64,000 bases of DNA from Halomonas citrativorans (GCF_900163645.1 NZ_FUKM01000058.1:1-64000), one strand, 5' to 3'; shown: positions 13,814-22,384, counted from the first letter of the stretch. The notes: a model not told the origin generated them from the letters alone. Numbers and translations are program-made.

Positions 13814-14304
13814 GCATCGATCACAACTACGCACGTGGAAAGCTAAAGCTTTTATTGCGGGACCTGAGTAACTACAACGCTGGTGGGTTCTGGCGGGAAA
13901 TGAGCCGTATCGCATCAGGCGCGACCGCCTCAATCCACGCAGAGGGGTTGAAAGCCGAACGCAATGCGCTGGCTGACAGCAACGCCCAATTAAGTCAGCA
14001 GAATGAAGCGCAGATAAGGATGAACGCTAAGTTGATGCATGAGCGCGACGCGCTGGCGGCGCATGTGGAGCGGCTAAACACACTCGCCTCAGCTGCCTAT
14101 TCCAAAAAGAACGGCTGGACTATTCAGAACTTGCAGGAGCTAGGCCGGACCGCAATGCAGGAATCACCCAGAGTTAGCCTAGCCCACCGCGATGCCAAAA
14201 TGAAACTTGAAGGCTTTGGTGATTACGCAGAACGCAAAGATAGGCTGCCGGACCTACTGGCCTATCAAGCAACCCTACGCAAGCAAGCCGAGGCCCAGCA
14301 ATGA
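13810..14304 (+). CDS. Coiled-coil phage protein
   Basis: 164 residues, start GTG in a 4-bp overlap with the gene before. Residues 45-95 are heptad-rich (LADSNAQLSQQNEAQIRMN, LMHERDALAAHVERLN). Such proteins are common in early regions of phages of this type; function unknown. Confidence 0.7.
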   Translation: MSIDHNYARGKLKLLLRDLSNYNAGGFWREMSRIASGATASIHAEGLKAERNALADSNAQLSQQNEAQIRMNAKLMHERDALAAHVERLNTLASAAYSKKNGWTIQNLQELGRTAMQESPRVSLAHRDAKMKLEGFGDYAERKDRLPDLLAYQATLRKQAEAQQ

Positions 14305-14813
14305 CCCAGCCCACCCACACTCACCGCACAAATGGTGGAAAGTTTGCTGAGATCGAGCGCATCCATGGCGGTGGCGCTAGCGAGGGCTGGGTGCAGGTGA
14401 TCTATCACGATATAGACCGCGATGTGCGCAGCTACACCAATCCCGAAGATTGGGAGCAAAACTGGCGAGAAATTACCCCCGATGATTGCACGGTGTGCTT
14501 GGGCACCGGCACCGACCACATAAAAGGCAACGCGGCGAACCCGTGCGGGCACTGCTACGGCTTGGGAAAAGTACTGGATAGCAGCGAACGCCCTTCTGAA
14601 ATGTGGGACGTTGCCAGCATTGCCGGAGGCATCATTCAGCGACAGCTGGAAGAGCTGCTAAATCTGCGGCGCATCGCAGACAACCCAGCGGTGCTGGCGC
14701 TTCTCGAAAAAGAGCGCCAGCAAGCCTTAAGCGAAAGCACGGCGCGTAATGAGCAGGCGTGGCGCGAGGGCCAAGGCTTTGGCCCCGGTGGCCAGCGGTA
14801 TACGGGAGACTGA
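14301..14813 (+). CDS. DnaJ-type zinc-finger phage protein
   Basis: 170 residues. Two CxxCxGxG-like motifs are present: CTVCLGTG at about 69-76 and CGHCYGLG at about 87-94, the half-unit of the DnaJ cysteine-rich domain. The N-terminus has a W-rich region (EDWEQNWREI). The C-terminus is helical and ends in GQGFGPGG. It probably binds zinc; function unknown. The start overlaps the preceding stop. Confidence 0.75.
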   Translation: MTQPTHTHRTNGGKFAEIERIHGGGASEGWVQVIYHDIDRDVRSYTNPEDWEQNWREITPDDCTVCLGTGTDHIKGNAANPCGHCYGLGKVLDSSERPSEMWDVASIAGGIIQRQLEELLNLRRIADNPAVLALLEKERQQALSESTARNEQAWREGQGFGPGGQRYTGD

Positions 14814-14814
14814 T

Positions 14815-15123
14815 ATGGATGTGCTTACCTACACCCCAAAAGAAGCATCCAAGGCGCTCAGCGTGTCCGTTGCTACCGTCTACCGCTGGATGGATGACGG
14901 CACCCTGCCCGTTGTGCAGATGGGTAAGCGCCGCATGATTCACGCCGAACGTCTGCGCCAAAAGCTGGACGCAAACTGCGCAGCGACGCAAACTAACCAT
15001 GCGCCCGGCGTGGTACAAGGAGAAGCACCATGCCCCACAAACGTAAAGGTTCACCGTATTGGTGGACACACATATCCCCGCCGGGAGGCGGTGCGCCGAT
15101 TAGACGCTCTACTGGGACGGTAG
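14815..15123 (+). CDS. Excisionase-like helix-turn-helix protein
   Basis: 102 residues. The MerR/AlpA-type HTH fills residues 1-45: YTPKEASKALSVSVATVYRW, then DDGTLPVVQMGKRRMI. The position directly before the integrase fits a recombination directionality factor. The 3' end overlaps the integrase gene by 94 bp in another frame, which is long; the conserved domain is complete before the overlap. Confidence 0.82.
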   Translation: MDVLTYTPKEASKALSVSVATVYRWMDDGTLPVVQMGKRRMIHAERLRQKLDANCAATQTNHAPGVVQGEAPCPTNVKVHRIGGHTYPRREAVRRLDALLGR

Positions 15124-16172
15124 ACTATCGGGAAGCAAAAGCACTGGAATCAAAGTGGCGTTCAGAACTGTATCAGCAGGAAGCCTGGGGTCGGCTTCCT
15201 ACCCACGGCTTCGCCGAAGTGGCCAGCGAGTTTCTTTTAGCTAGCCAGCAAAAGCGAACTGTTGAGGATATTCAGCGCCGTGTTGGTCGACTCTATGATC
15301 ATTTTGGGCCAGACCAGATCATGGAAGAGCTTGCAGGAAAGGATATTCGAGGGTTTATTTCAGCCAGGCAGATGGATGGTGTTAAGCCAGCAACTATTAA
15401 CCGGGAGCTATCGATCTTGAGTGCAATGATCAATCACGCGATTGAGCAATTAGAGTGGCCCATGAGCAATCCTGTTAGAGGCAGGATGCTCAAAGAGCCA
15501 GAGGGGCGCGTGCGTTGGTTAACTCACTCAGAAGCAGACAGGCTAGTAGCGGCAGCTAAAACACAGCGCAACGGAGAGCGTTTATCAGACTTCATTCTAT
15601 TAGGCCTCAATACCGGCGCCCGCATGAATGAACTGCTCAAGATGACCTGGTCACGCGTCGACTTCAATAGTGCACTACTTCACCTGGAAGGAGAAGACAA
15701 CAAGAGTGCAAAGCGGAGGTCGGTCCCGCTTAATGATGAAGCAATCGCGGCACTCAAGCGCCGCTGGGTGTGGGTAGCCAACCACTGCCCGCAAAGCGAA
15801 TGGGTGTTCGCGAAGTCCGATGGTGAAAGGTTGGGTAACCTTCGGGAAGGCTTCAAGAGCGCGTGCAGCCTTGCGCGTATTACGAACTTCAGGATCCACG
15901 ACTTGCGCCACACGTGTGCAAGCTGGATGGTCAGCGAAGGCGTGCCGCTACTGGACGTGAAAGAGGTGCTCGGGCACTCCACTGTGAAGATGACAGAGAA
16001 GTACGCGCACTTGGCGCCGCACCGTGCAAGGGATGCAGTAAACCAGCTAGGAAATCGCACAGTAGGCAGTACGCCAGCAGAGACTGTGCAGGAACCTCTA
16101 ACACAATCCCAGCACAATGAAAGACCGGTGCATTCAATAGAAAGCATGCTTGGCAGGAAACGAAGGGCCTAG
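15030..16172 (+). CDS. Tyrosine recombinase (prophage integrase)
   Basis: 380 residues. Catalytic residues: R198 (NTGARMNEL), K225, H290 and R293 (HDLRHT), H316 (LGHST) and nucleophile Y325. The N-terminal 60 residues are a small basic domain, followed by a SAM-like core-binding domain (61-155). AAGGAG lies 7 bases before the ATG. It differs in type from the integrase at 57-962. A 17-bp run in its 3' end (16121-16137, residues about 364-370) is identical to the anticodon arm of the adjacent tRNA-Ser gene, tying it to that attachment site. Confidence 0.95.
   Translation: MPHKRKGSPYWWTHISPPGGGAPIRRSTGTVDYREAKALESKWRSELYQQEAWGRLPTHGFAEVASEFLLASQQKRTVEDIQRRVGRLYDHFGPDQIMEELAGKDIRGFISARQMDGVKPATINRELSILSAMINHAIEQLEWPMSNPVRGRMLKEPEGRVRWLTHSEADRLVAAAKTQRNGERLSDFILLGLNTGARMNELLKMTWSRVDFNSALLHLEGEDNKSAKRRSVPLNDEAIAALKRRWVWVANHCPQSEWVFAKSDGERLGNLREGFKSACSLARITNFRIHDLRHTCASWMVSEGVPLLDVKEVLGHSTVKMTEKYAHLAPHRARDAVNQLGNRTVGSTPAETVQEPLTQSQHNERPVHSIESMLGRKRRA
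16121..16137. repeat. 17-bp copy of the tRNA-Ser anticodon arm inside int
   Basis: AAGACCGGTGCATTCAA here is identical to 16271-16287 in the tRNA gene, exactly 150 bp away and in the same orientation. Flanking bases differ on both sides. This is far beyond chance at such distance. Confidence 0.9.
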
Positions 16173-16212
16173 AATCGAAAAAAGCCCCGTAAAAACGGGG
16201 CTTTAGAATCGA
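16170..16212. repeat. TAGAATCGA direct repeat around the terminator
   Basis: TAGAATCGA occurs at 16170-16178 (including the integrase stop codon) and again at 16204-16212, just before the tRNA 3' end. The terminator hairpin lies between the two copies. Confidence 0.75.
16184..16204. terminator. Bidirectional terminator between int and tRNA-Ser
   Basis: GCCCCGT / ACGGGGC stem with a 4-base loop. On the minus strand it is followed by six T residues and would end the tRNA transcript. On the plus strand it is followed by three and would serve the integrase. Confidence 0.85.
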
Positions 16213-16214
16213 GG

Positions 16215-16305
16215 TGGCGGAGGGACAGGGATTCGAACCCTGGATAGGCTATTAACCTATGCCGGTTTTCAAGACCGGTGCATTCAACCGCTCTGCCATC
16301 CCTCC
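16215..16305 (-). tRNA. tRNA-Ser (UGA)
   Basis: 91 nt with encoded CCA. The acceptor GGAGGGA pairs with TCCCTCC. The anticodon stem CCGGT/ACCGG encloses loop CTTGAAA with anticodon TGA. The long variable arm and GGTTCGAATCC T-arm are those of class II tRNA-Ser. It is the likely attB of the prophage. Confidence 0.97.
16271..16287. other. Candidate attachment core in the tRNA
   Basis: The 17 bp shared with the integrase 3' end cover the anticodon loop and 5' anticodon stem, a common crossover position for tyrosine integrases. The distal att copy is outside the window, so the exact core is not proven. Confidence 0.5.
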
Positions 16306-16320
16306 GGCTTATGGGTGCGT

Positions 16321-16348
16321 ATAATAGCAGCATTCCCTTGGAAGTCAA
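16321..16348 (-). promoter_or_regulatory. Promoter of tRNA-Ser
   Basis: On the minus strand TTGACT, a 16-bp spacer and TATTAT, about 15 bp before the tRNA 5' end. It lies on the host side of the prophage junction, so tRNA expression survives integration. Confidence 0.8.
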
Positions 16349-16363
16349 CACCTTCTAGCCCAA

Positions 16364-18070
16364 TTAATACAATCGCAGGCCTACACGGGTAATCTTGCCT
16401 TTTTCCATTTCGCTGACGACCCAGTGAATACCATGCCAATCTACATCATCACCCACTACAGGATGCCCACCCACGCGCAGTGCGACGAACTCGGCAAGGG
16501 TCATACTATGCTCACCCGGGCTTAGCGTTAAGCCATATGCTTGAGCAACGTCCTGCATGAGTGCGTCGCCCTCTAGCGTGAAGGTACCGAAGAACGCACG
16601 CTCATGCTTGAGGCCAGCATCACCATTGAATAAGCGGTTTAGCGCGGAAAGATCTTCTGTGCGTCCTATCACACAGATGACATCCTCTAATTTTAGCCGT
16701 GTGCTGCCCTTGGGATGAAGCATGGTGTGATTACGAAACAGCGCTGAAATCAGCGCACCCGATGGGAAGCGTAACAGCCGAATGGGCACATCTTCGAGGT
16801 CCCGGTTTTCGACAACATAAACAAACATCTCAAAGTCGTTATCTGGCAAAATCCCCAGCGGTCCACGGCGGTTAGGCGTTGTACCTACCGGCACTTCTAC
16901 TTTTAATAATCGGGCTGCCAGCGTGAGCGAGCCGCCTTGTATCAATAGGGACAACAACACAACCGCAAAGGCGACGTTAAAGTAAAGCGACGCATTTTCA
17001 ACCCCTCCAATGACGGGGAAAATAGCCAGCACGATGGGCACTGCCCCTCTTAACCCTACCCATGCGATAAAAAAAGTTTCACGCCAGCGAAATTTAAAGA
17101 ATGGCTTAATGGTAATTAGTACCGCCAAAGGGCGGGCAATAAAGATAAGCGCCAACGCTACCAAACTTGCAGGCAACGCAACATTCCATAGCTCACTGGG
17201 TGTAACAAGAAGTCCAAGGACAAGAAAGAGACCAATCTGGCTTAACCACGCCAGGCCATCGTGCACAGGAAGAATAAAGTTAAGATGGCGGCCAGGCTGG
17301 TTACCGATCATCAGGCCTGCCAGGTAAATTGCCAAAAAGCCGCTGCCTCCCAGCACACTGGTAAGCCCAAAAACGCTAAAGCCCAGCGCCAATGCCAGCA
17401 TGGCATAAAGGCCGGGCGCTAAATCGAGCGAGCGGAGCAGCTTGGCACTTAACCAACCGCCGCCAATACCGACAACCAAGCCAATACCAAATTGGGAAAC
17501 AAAGAAGGTAAGGGTTTCAAATACCCCTCCCATATCACCAACCAAAAGCTCTACCAGCATTAAGGTCAGAAAGATCGCCATGGGGTCGTTGGTACCCGAT
17601 TCGATCTCAAGCGTTGCACCTACCCGCTCGTTGAGATTCACGCCACGACCACTGAGCATTGAGAAAACGGCGGCAGCATCGGTAGAGCCCACAATAGCGC
17701 CCACCAACAACCCTTGCACCAGCGTTAAATCAAACACCCACATAGCGATCATGCCCACGACCGCACTGGTGATAAAAACCCCGAAAGTCGCCAGCGAAAG
17801 TGCCGGCTTAAAACCTACCCGGAATGTTTTAAGGCGCGTACGTAAACCGCCATCAAGCAGTATCATGGCCAGTGCCAAGTGGCCAATTGTAAACGCCATT
17901 GAGTAGTCGTCAAAGGCAACGCCAAGAACGCCTTCCTCCCCTGCCAGCATACCTAGTCCCAGGAAGATGAGCAGAAGTGGCACACCAACCATTGACGAGA
18001 GTCGGCTCGCCAAAATGCTCAGTGCCATTAGAGAACCACCAATTAAAAAGAAGGTGTAAATTCCGTCCAT
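16364..18070 (-). CDS. nhaP2: Potassium/proton antiporter NhaP2 (CvrA)
   Basis: 568 residues. An N-terminal CPA1-type antiporter domain has about 12 membrane segments (GLGMLAGEEGVLG, IVGSTDAAAVFSML with the ion-binding Asp pair region, WVGLRGAVPIVLA). After about residue 395 comes a cytoplasmic regulatory part with a TrkA-C-like domain (FVYVVENRDLEDVPI, DVICVIGR) and a C-terminal CorC/HlyC-like domain. Family members export K+ in exchange for H+ and protect at alkaline pH and during osmotic change, which fits a halophile. It is transcribed towards the tRNA gene, alone. Confidence 0.93.
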   Translation of the reverse strand: MDGIYTFFLIGGSLMALSILASRLSSMVGVPLLLIFLGLGMLAGEEGVLGVAFDDYSMAFTIGHLALAMILLDGGLRTRLKTFRVGFKPALSLATFGVFITSAVVGMIAMWVFDLTLVQGLLVGAIVGSTDAAAVFSMLSGRGVNLNERVGATLEIESGTNDPMAIFLTLMLVELLVGDMGGVFETLTFFVSQFGIGLVVGIGGGWLSAKLLRSLDLAPGLYAMLALALGFSVFGLTSVLGGSGFLAIYLAGLMIGNQPGRHLNFILPVHDGLAWLSQIGLFLVLGLLVTPSELWNVALPASLVALALIFIARPLAVLITIKPFFKFRWRETFFIAWVGLRGAVPIVLAIFPVIGGVENASLYFNVAFAVVLLSLLIQGGSLTLAARLLKVEVPVGTTPNRRGPLGILPDNDFEMFVYVVENRDLEDVPIRLLRFPSGALISALFRNHTMLHPKGSTRLKLEDVICVIGRTEDLSALNRLFNGDAGLKHERAFFGTFTLEGDALMQDVAQAYGLTLSPGEHSMTLAEFVALRVGGHPVVGDDVDWHGIHWVVSEMEKGKITRVGLRLY

Positions 18071-18219
18071 GTCTCTCCGTCTCTACATCAATGCCACACT
18101 ATTATTGCATGCTACCGTTACATTTACTGTGCGAACTCAGGAGGCCAACGCGTTCAAGGCTAGTCACGCACCGTTTGTCAGGGATAAACTCCGCCATCTC
18201 GATATCAGGAGTTATGATT

Positions 18220-19350
18220 ATGTCACGTTGCCTTTCTGGTTATAGGCACTTACGTTTTTTGATAGTGATTTTTTGTTTATTTTTCGCATATTCATTAGCT
18301 TATGCAGAACAAGACACACCGAAGAAGGATCAGACACCGCTTTCTCTTGAAAGTGACATTATGATTCCTGACATGCTGTGGCCATCAGTTGACAGTGATG
18401 TTGTTGATGAAGTGCCCACTACGGCACTGGCACCTCCGGCTCCGCTTGAGCCGCCGCCATTGAAAAGCGTACGTTTAATGCTGGACTGGTATCTTAGCCC
18501 TCAGCATGCGGCCTTGGTCATTGCGCAAACGAGAGACCTATTTAGCGCACAGGGGCTGGAAGTGGAGCTTCAAACACCGGCGGACCCTGCGATCGCCATA
18601 AAACTGCTGACGGCGGGAGAAGTGGATTTAGCGTTAACGCGCCAGCCATTGCTTCATCTACTTGCCCACGAAGATGTTCCCATCACACGCATTGCGACAC
18701 TGATTGAAACGCCTCTTAACGCCGTCATTGTCACTGGCGAGGCTCAACCGGAAAATGCGACGCACTTGGCCGGGCTTCATTATGGCTACAACACCCGAGA
18801 AGGTGCCAACTTGCTGGTTCCCAAGCTCGTGCCGCGCTCCGTACGCCAAACCGATACATTTTTAGCGCCTCAAAGCGTTCATTTTAATGTGGTCAATGCG
18901 TTTACTGAAGAGAGCGTGGATGCCATTGCTGATGGCTTTTATCATTTCCTGCCTGAGCAATTAGCCTCAAACGGCATTGCCACCCATACCGTGCACTATA
19001 GCGAGCTGGGCATTCCTCGCCATGATGGCCTAATTGTAGTGGCCAATAGCAACTCATTAGTCAAAAAAGCCGATACGTGGTCACGTTTTTTGGTGGCGCT
19101 AGAAGAAGCCAGCAACTGGATGGTGGAAAATCCGGAGTCCGCTTGGGAAACGCTGATTAGTGCTCACCCCATTCTTGATAATGCAACCAATGCCAACGCT
19201 TGGCCGGATATTCTGCGCCGGATCGCATTAAGCCCTGCTACCTTGAACGCACGCCGCTATGCAACGTTTGAAACGTATCTTTTACAGCAAGGACTAATAG
19301 ACGCTGAACTGCCCACATCACGTTTGGCCGTTGACCCTTACACTCTTTAA
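18220..19350 (+). CDS. NMT1/ThiY-type solute-binding protein
   Basis: 376 residues. Signal peptide 1-29 (FLIVIFCLFFAYSLAYA). A proline-rich, acidic linker follows at about 30-85 (LAPPAPLEPPPL). The NMT1/THI5-like periplasmic domain begins at VRLMLDWYLSPQHAALVIA and continues with GLEVELQTPADPAIAIKLL and DLALTRQPLL. Relatives bind pyrimidine thiamine precursors or aliphatic compounds for ABC importers. No permease or ATPase gene is adjacent, so its partner is elsewhere. AGGAG lies 8 bases before the ATG at 18220; an ATG at 18214 is too close to it. Confidence 0.85.
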   Translation: MSRCLSGYRHLRFLIVIFCLFFAYSLAYAEQDTPKKDQTPLSLESDIMIPDMLWPSVDSDVVDEVPTTALAPPAPLEPPPLKSVRLMLDWYLSPQHAALVIAQTRDLFSAQGLEVELQTPADPAIAIKLLTAGEVDLALTRQPLLHLLAHEDVPITRIATLIETPLNAVIVTGEAQPENATHLAGLHYGYNTREGANLLVPKLVPRSVRQTDTFLAPQSVHFNVVNAFTEESVDAIADGFYHFLPEQLASNGIATHTVHYSELGIPRHDGLIVVANSNSLVKKADTWSRFLVALEEASNWMVENPESAWETLISAHPILDNATNANAWPDILRRIALSPATLNARRYATFETYLLQQGLIDAELPTSRLAVDPYTL

Positions 19351-19362
19351 CCCGGGAGCGCT

Positions 19363-20802
19363 ATGACAGGCACGGTAACTCGTCCTGTAACGACGACCAT
19401 GAGGGAAGCGCCGCTGATATTTATCGACTTGGAAACCACCGGTACTCGTGCAACACGGGACCGTATTACCGAGATTGCGGCGCTTAAAGTGATTAACGGG
19501 CAACCCATAGATCGTTGGTCTTGTTTGATTAACCCTGGCATCAAAATACCTACCCATATCAGCCAGCTAACGGGCATTGATGATGATATGGTGACGGATG
19601 CGCCGTGCTTTGACGACATCGCCGATTCGCTACACGCTTGGCTTGGCGATCAACATCAGTTAGTCGCTCATAATGCACGCTTTGATTACAGCTTCCTGCG
19701 CAATGCCTTTAAACATGCGGGCAAGGATTACAAGGCACCTGTTATTTGCACGCTGCGCCTATCACGTCGGCTTGCGCCGCTGGAGCGACAGCATAATTTA
19801 AAAGCCTTGCTGAAACGTCATGCAATTACGACTCCCCGTATGCATCGAGCGGGTGATGATGTCAACGCGCTTTGGGCACTCTGGCAGATATGGCAAGAGC
19901 ATTATAGCGGTGAAGCGTGGGAAAGCGCGCTCGCAGATGAGCAGCGCCATCGGACGCTACCGGCCCACCTGGATAGCCAGCAATTAGAGGGATTACCCGA
20001 ATCTCCTGGCGTTTATCTCTTTTATGGGCATAACCGCCTGCCCTTGTATGTCGGCAAAAGTGTGAATTTACGTCGTCGTGTGCTGAGTCATTTTCAGCGA
20101 GATCATCAAGACAATAAAGCAATGCGGCTTGCTCAGCAGATTCACCATATTGAATGGGAAGAAACCGCGGGCGATTTTGGTGCTCAGCTGCGTGAAGCGC
20201 AGTTGGTAAAGTCGATGATGCCGATTATGAACCGCCAGTTACGCAGGCAACGAAAGCTCACCACGTGGCACTGGCCGGTAGGCGCAGACTGCCCAATATT
20301 AATGAACGGCGATACAGTAAACCAACCTATACAGGGAGCGCTTTACGGGCTTTTCCGTAGCGTCAGGGATGCCAAAGATACGCTGCGCGCAGTGGCGGAA
20401 GCGCATAAGCTTTGCCCGCAAGTATTGGGCATTACCAAGGGTAAAGGCCGCTGTTTTGCCCGCCAGTTAGGTAAATGCGGCGGAGCTTGTGAGGGCAACG
20501 AAACGCTGGCGGCGCATACCCAGCGTGCTCAGCATGCGTTGGCGCAGCTACAGGTCCACGCATGGCCCTGGCCGAGCCGTATTATTGTTCAGGAAAAACA
20601 CGCAGTGGGGGCTAAAAGTGCATGGCACGTTGTCGACCATTGGTGCTATTTAGGCTGCACCGATACGCTTAAAAAAGCGCAGCAATTCAGCAAAGAGCTC
20701 CCAAGCCAAGCGACGCCCGCTTTTGATATAGATAGCTATCGTATTTTAAATCGATTCTTGCGCGCCCCCGCGCAACACGGGCTTGTCATTAAGACCTGCT
20801 AA
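19363..20802 (+). CDS. DnaQ-type exonuclease fused to GIY-YIG (Cho-like) nuclease
   Basis: 479 residues with two nuclease modules. Residues 18-180 are a DEDDh 3'-5' exonuclease: D22 and E24 (FIDLETTG), D108 (ARFDYSFL), H161 and D165. Residues 212-295 are a GIY-YIG endonuclease as in UvrC/Cho: GVYLF, LYVGKS, then basic RRRV. A UvrC-like cysteine cluster follows (CPQV, GRCFARQLGKCGGACEG) that may hold an iron-sulfur cluster. The role is inferred as processing of damaged DNA. It starts 12 bp after the binding-protein gene; GGGAG lies 4 bases before the ATG. Confidence 0.9.
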   Translation: MTGTVTRPVTTTMREAPLIFIDLETTGTRATRDRITEIAALKVINGQPIDRWSCLINPGIKIPTHISQLTGIDDDMVTDAPCFDDIADSLHAWLGDQHQLVAHNARFDYSFLRNAFKHAGKDYKAPVICTLRLSRRLAPLERQHNLKALLKRHAITTPRMHRAGDDVNALWALWQIWQEHYSGEAWESALADEQRHRTLPAHLDSQQLEGLPESPGVYLFYGHNRLPLYVGKSVNLRRRVLSHFQRDHQDNKAMRLAQQIHHIEWEETAGDFGAQLREAQLVKSMMPIMNRQLRRQRKLTTWHWPVGADCPILMNGDTVNQPIQGALYGLFRSVRDAKDTLRAVAEAHKLCPQVLGITKGKGRCFARQLGKCGGACEGNETLAAHTQRAQHALAQLQVHAWPWPSRIIVQEKHAVGAKSAWHVVDHWCYLGCTDTLKKAQQFSKELPSQATPAFDIDSYRILNRFLRAPAQHGLVIKTC

Positions 20803-20823
20803 GTGCAGGCATTCAAACAGCCC

Positions 20824-21630
20824 CTAGCGCTCATGGTGTTCCAAAAAGGCCTCAACGGCTTGCTGAAACGCCTCAGGCTGCTCCGCGTGAAGCCAGTGAC
20901 CCGCATTTTTGAGCGTTACAATGCGCGCCTGGGGCATCATCTCACGCAAGGCAGGCAGCATATCGTCCGTCACATAGTGCGACTGGGCGCCGCGAAGCAC
21001 GAGCGTCGGGCCTTCATAAGGGGCCTCTCCAGCAGGCAGATCAATAATATCGTCATACCCTCGCTGAATCTCATCCAGCCCTATACGCAGTCCCAACTCG
21101 CTCTCTTCGGTACGCGCTAAATTGGTCGCCAGAAACAGGCGTGTAGATCGCGAATCAACGTGTTCAGCCAGCAGCTCATCGGCTTCACGGCGATTTTTAG
21201 GCCGGCCTTCTCTAACACGCTTAAGGGCCGCAAAAATATCATCATGGCCATGCTGATAAACGACCGGGGCGATATCGCCTATTGTCAGCGTCACTACGCG
21301 CTGGGGCGCCAGCCTTGCAAGGCTAATAGCAACTTTACCGCCCATGGAGTGGCCAAGCACGTGTGCCTGAGTAATAGAGAGACTATCGAGCAGTGCCAGT
21401 ACATCCTGGGCCATCGTGGCATAGCGCATATCATCGCTATGCGGTGAACGGCCATGGTTACGTAAATCTACGGCAATGACGCGGCGCGAACGCTGCCAGA
21501 CTTTCAAATGTGAGCGCCAGTTGTCGGCACTGCCCATTAGGCCATGAATCACCACAAGCGGTGTCGCATCGGGAGCTGCTTCACTCTCCATTTCAAGATA
21601 GTGAAGATCCACCGTGGCAGCATCAGTCAT
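20824..21630 (-). CDS. ybfF: Alpha/beta-hydrolase, YbfF-type esterase
   Basis: 268 residues. The alpha/beta-hydrolase fold shows VVIHGLMGSADNW (oxyanion region), VDLRNHGRSP, nucleophile Ser in GHSMGGK, and catalytic His in NAGHWLHAEQP. Length and motifs match E. coli YbfF, a broad acyl-CoA/ester hydrolase. It is encoded convergently with the exonuclease fusion. Confidence 0.9.
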   Translation of the reverse strand: MTDAATVDLHYLEMESEAAPDATPLVVIHGLMGSADNWRSHLKVWQRSRRVIAVDLRNHGRSPHSDDMRYATMAQDVLALLDSLSITQAHVLGHSMGGKVAISLARLAPQRVVTLTIGDIAPVVYQHGHDDIFAALKRVREGRPKNRREADELLAEHVDSRSTRLFLATNLARTEESELGLRIGLDEIQRGYDDIIDLPAGEAPYEGPTLVLRGAQSHYVTDDMLPALREMMPQARIVTLKNAGHWLHAEQPEAFQQAVEAFLEHHER

Positions 21631-21711
21631 GTAAACTCCCTAAGCGTTGATTAATCAGGTGATTGTCAACAAGGCCGTCATTGTTAAGCAACAACGATTA
21701 GCCGTACATTA

Positions 21712-22380
21712 TTAAACCGTATGCGGAGACAGGTCGGTATGCCCCGTCCAAACCACCAAGCGACGCGTCAACCAGGCAAGCAGCAAGCCGTACAAGGGTA
21801 AAAAGAACAGCAGGCTGATGGCGAGCTTTATGGCATAGTCCACCGCGGCAATTTCTAACCAGTTTGCGGCCATAAAGGCGTCAGGGCTGTTATAGAATGC
21901 GGTTGAGAAGAACGCGTAAGTGTCAGCAAGATTGCCAAGCACCGTCGAGCATACCGGCGCTACCCACCAGGCCAATTGGCGTAAGCGATCAAATACCTGC
22001 ACGTCCAGTAACTGCCCTATGACGTATGCAAGAAAGCTTGCCAACGCAATGCGCGCCACAAACACATTCCACTCGCCAAGTGCTTCAAACCCGGCAAAAC
22101 TGCCTCGCGGAAAGACGACCGAAACAACATACGACACGACTAGAGCGGGCAGCATCACACGCAAGATAATGGCGCGTGCAGCATTTTTGCCGAAAAGGCG
22201 GACCGTTAAGTCAGTGGCCAGAAAGATAAACGGAAAACTAAACGCTCCCCAGGTGGTATGGAACCCAAAGAGCGTAAACGGCAGTTGAACAAGGTAGTTA
22301 CTGGCAGCAATAATACCGATATGAAAGGCGACCATTACCACGAGGCAACGGCGGTACTGTGTATCACTTAGTGCAAACAT
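21712..22380 (-). CDS. yhhQ: Queuosine precursor transporter YhhQ
   Basis: 222 residues with about six membrane segments. Diagnostic motifs: SNYLVQLPF, GFHTTWGAFSFPFIFLATDL, YVIGQLLDVQVFDRLRQ and SPDAFMAANWLEIAAVDY, matching E. coli YhhQ from memory. YhhQ imports 7-cyano/aminomethyl-deazaguanine for queuosine tRNA modification. The ATG at 22380 follows AAGG at 9 bases; an upstream TTG at 22407 would cut into a conserved-looking hairpin. The leader may hold a preQ1-like element. Confidence 0.93.
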   Translation of the reverse strand: MFALSDTQYRRCLVVMVAFHIGIIAASNYLVQLPFTLFGFHTTWGAFSFPFIFLATDLTVRLFGKNAARAIILRVMLPALVVSYVVSVVFPRGSFAGFEALGEWNVFVARIALASFLAYVIGQLLDVQVFDRLRQLAWWVAPVCSTVLGNLADTYAFFSTAFYNSPDAFMAANWLEIAAVDYAIKLAISLLFFLPLYGLLLAWLTRRLVVWTGHTDLSPHTV

Positions 22381-22384
22381 GCAA

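Larger units (their letters stand above)
51..16287. mobile_element. Lambda-like prophage, early half, cut by the contig edge
   Basis: Gene order follows lambda: a repressor with a back-to-back cro-like gene, O- and P-like replication genes and a nin-like nuclease run on the minus strand. On the plus strand come a cassette in the rex position, an operator-bearing PL-like promoter, recombination genes, an xis-like gene and an integrase beside a tRNA-Ser gene. No head, tail or lysis genes are seen; they would lie beyond the left edge or are lost. The right boundary is inferred to lie within the tRNA. The left boundary is outside the window. A second integrase at 57-962 may belong to another element, so the leftmost ~2 kb may not be part of this phage. 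Confidence 0.85.

Noticed and set aside
17442..17906. 154-codon open frame on the + strand
   Set aside because: It is antisense to nhaP2 membrane segments and rich in Pro/Thr/Ser, as shadows of hydrophobic genes are.
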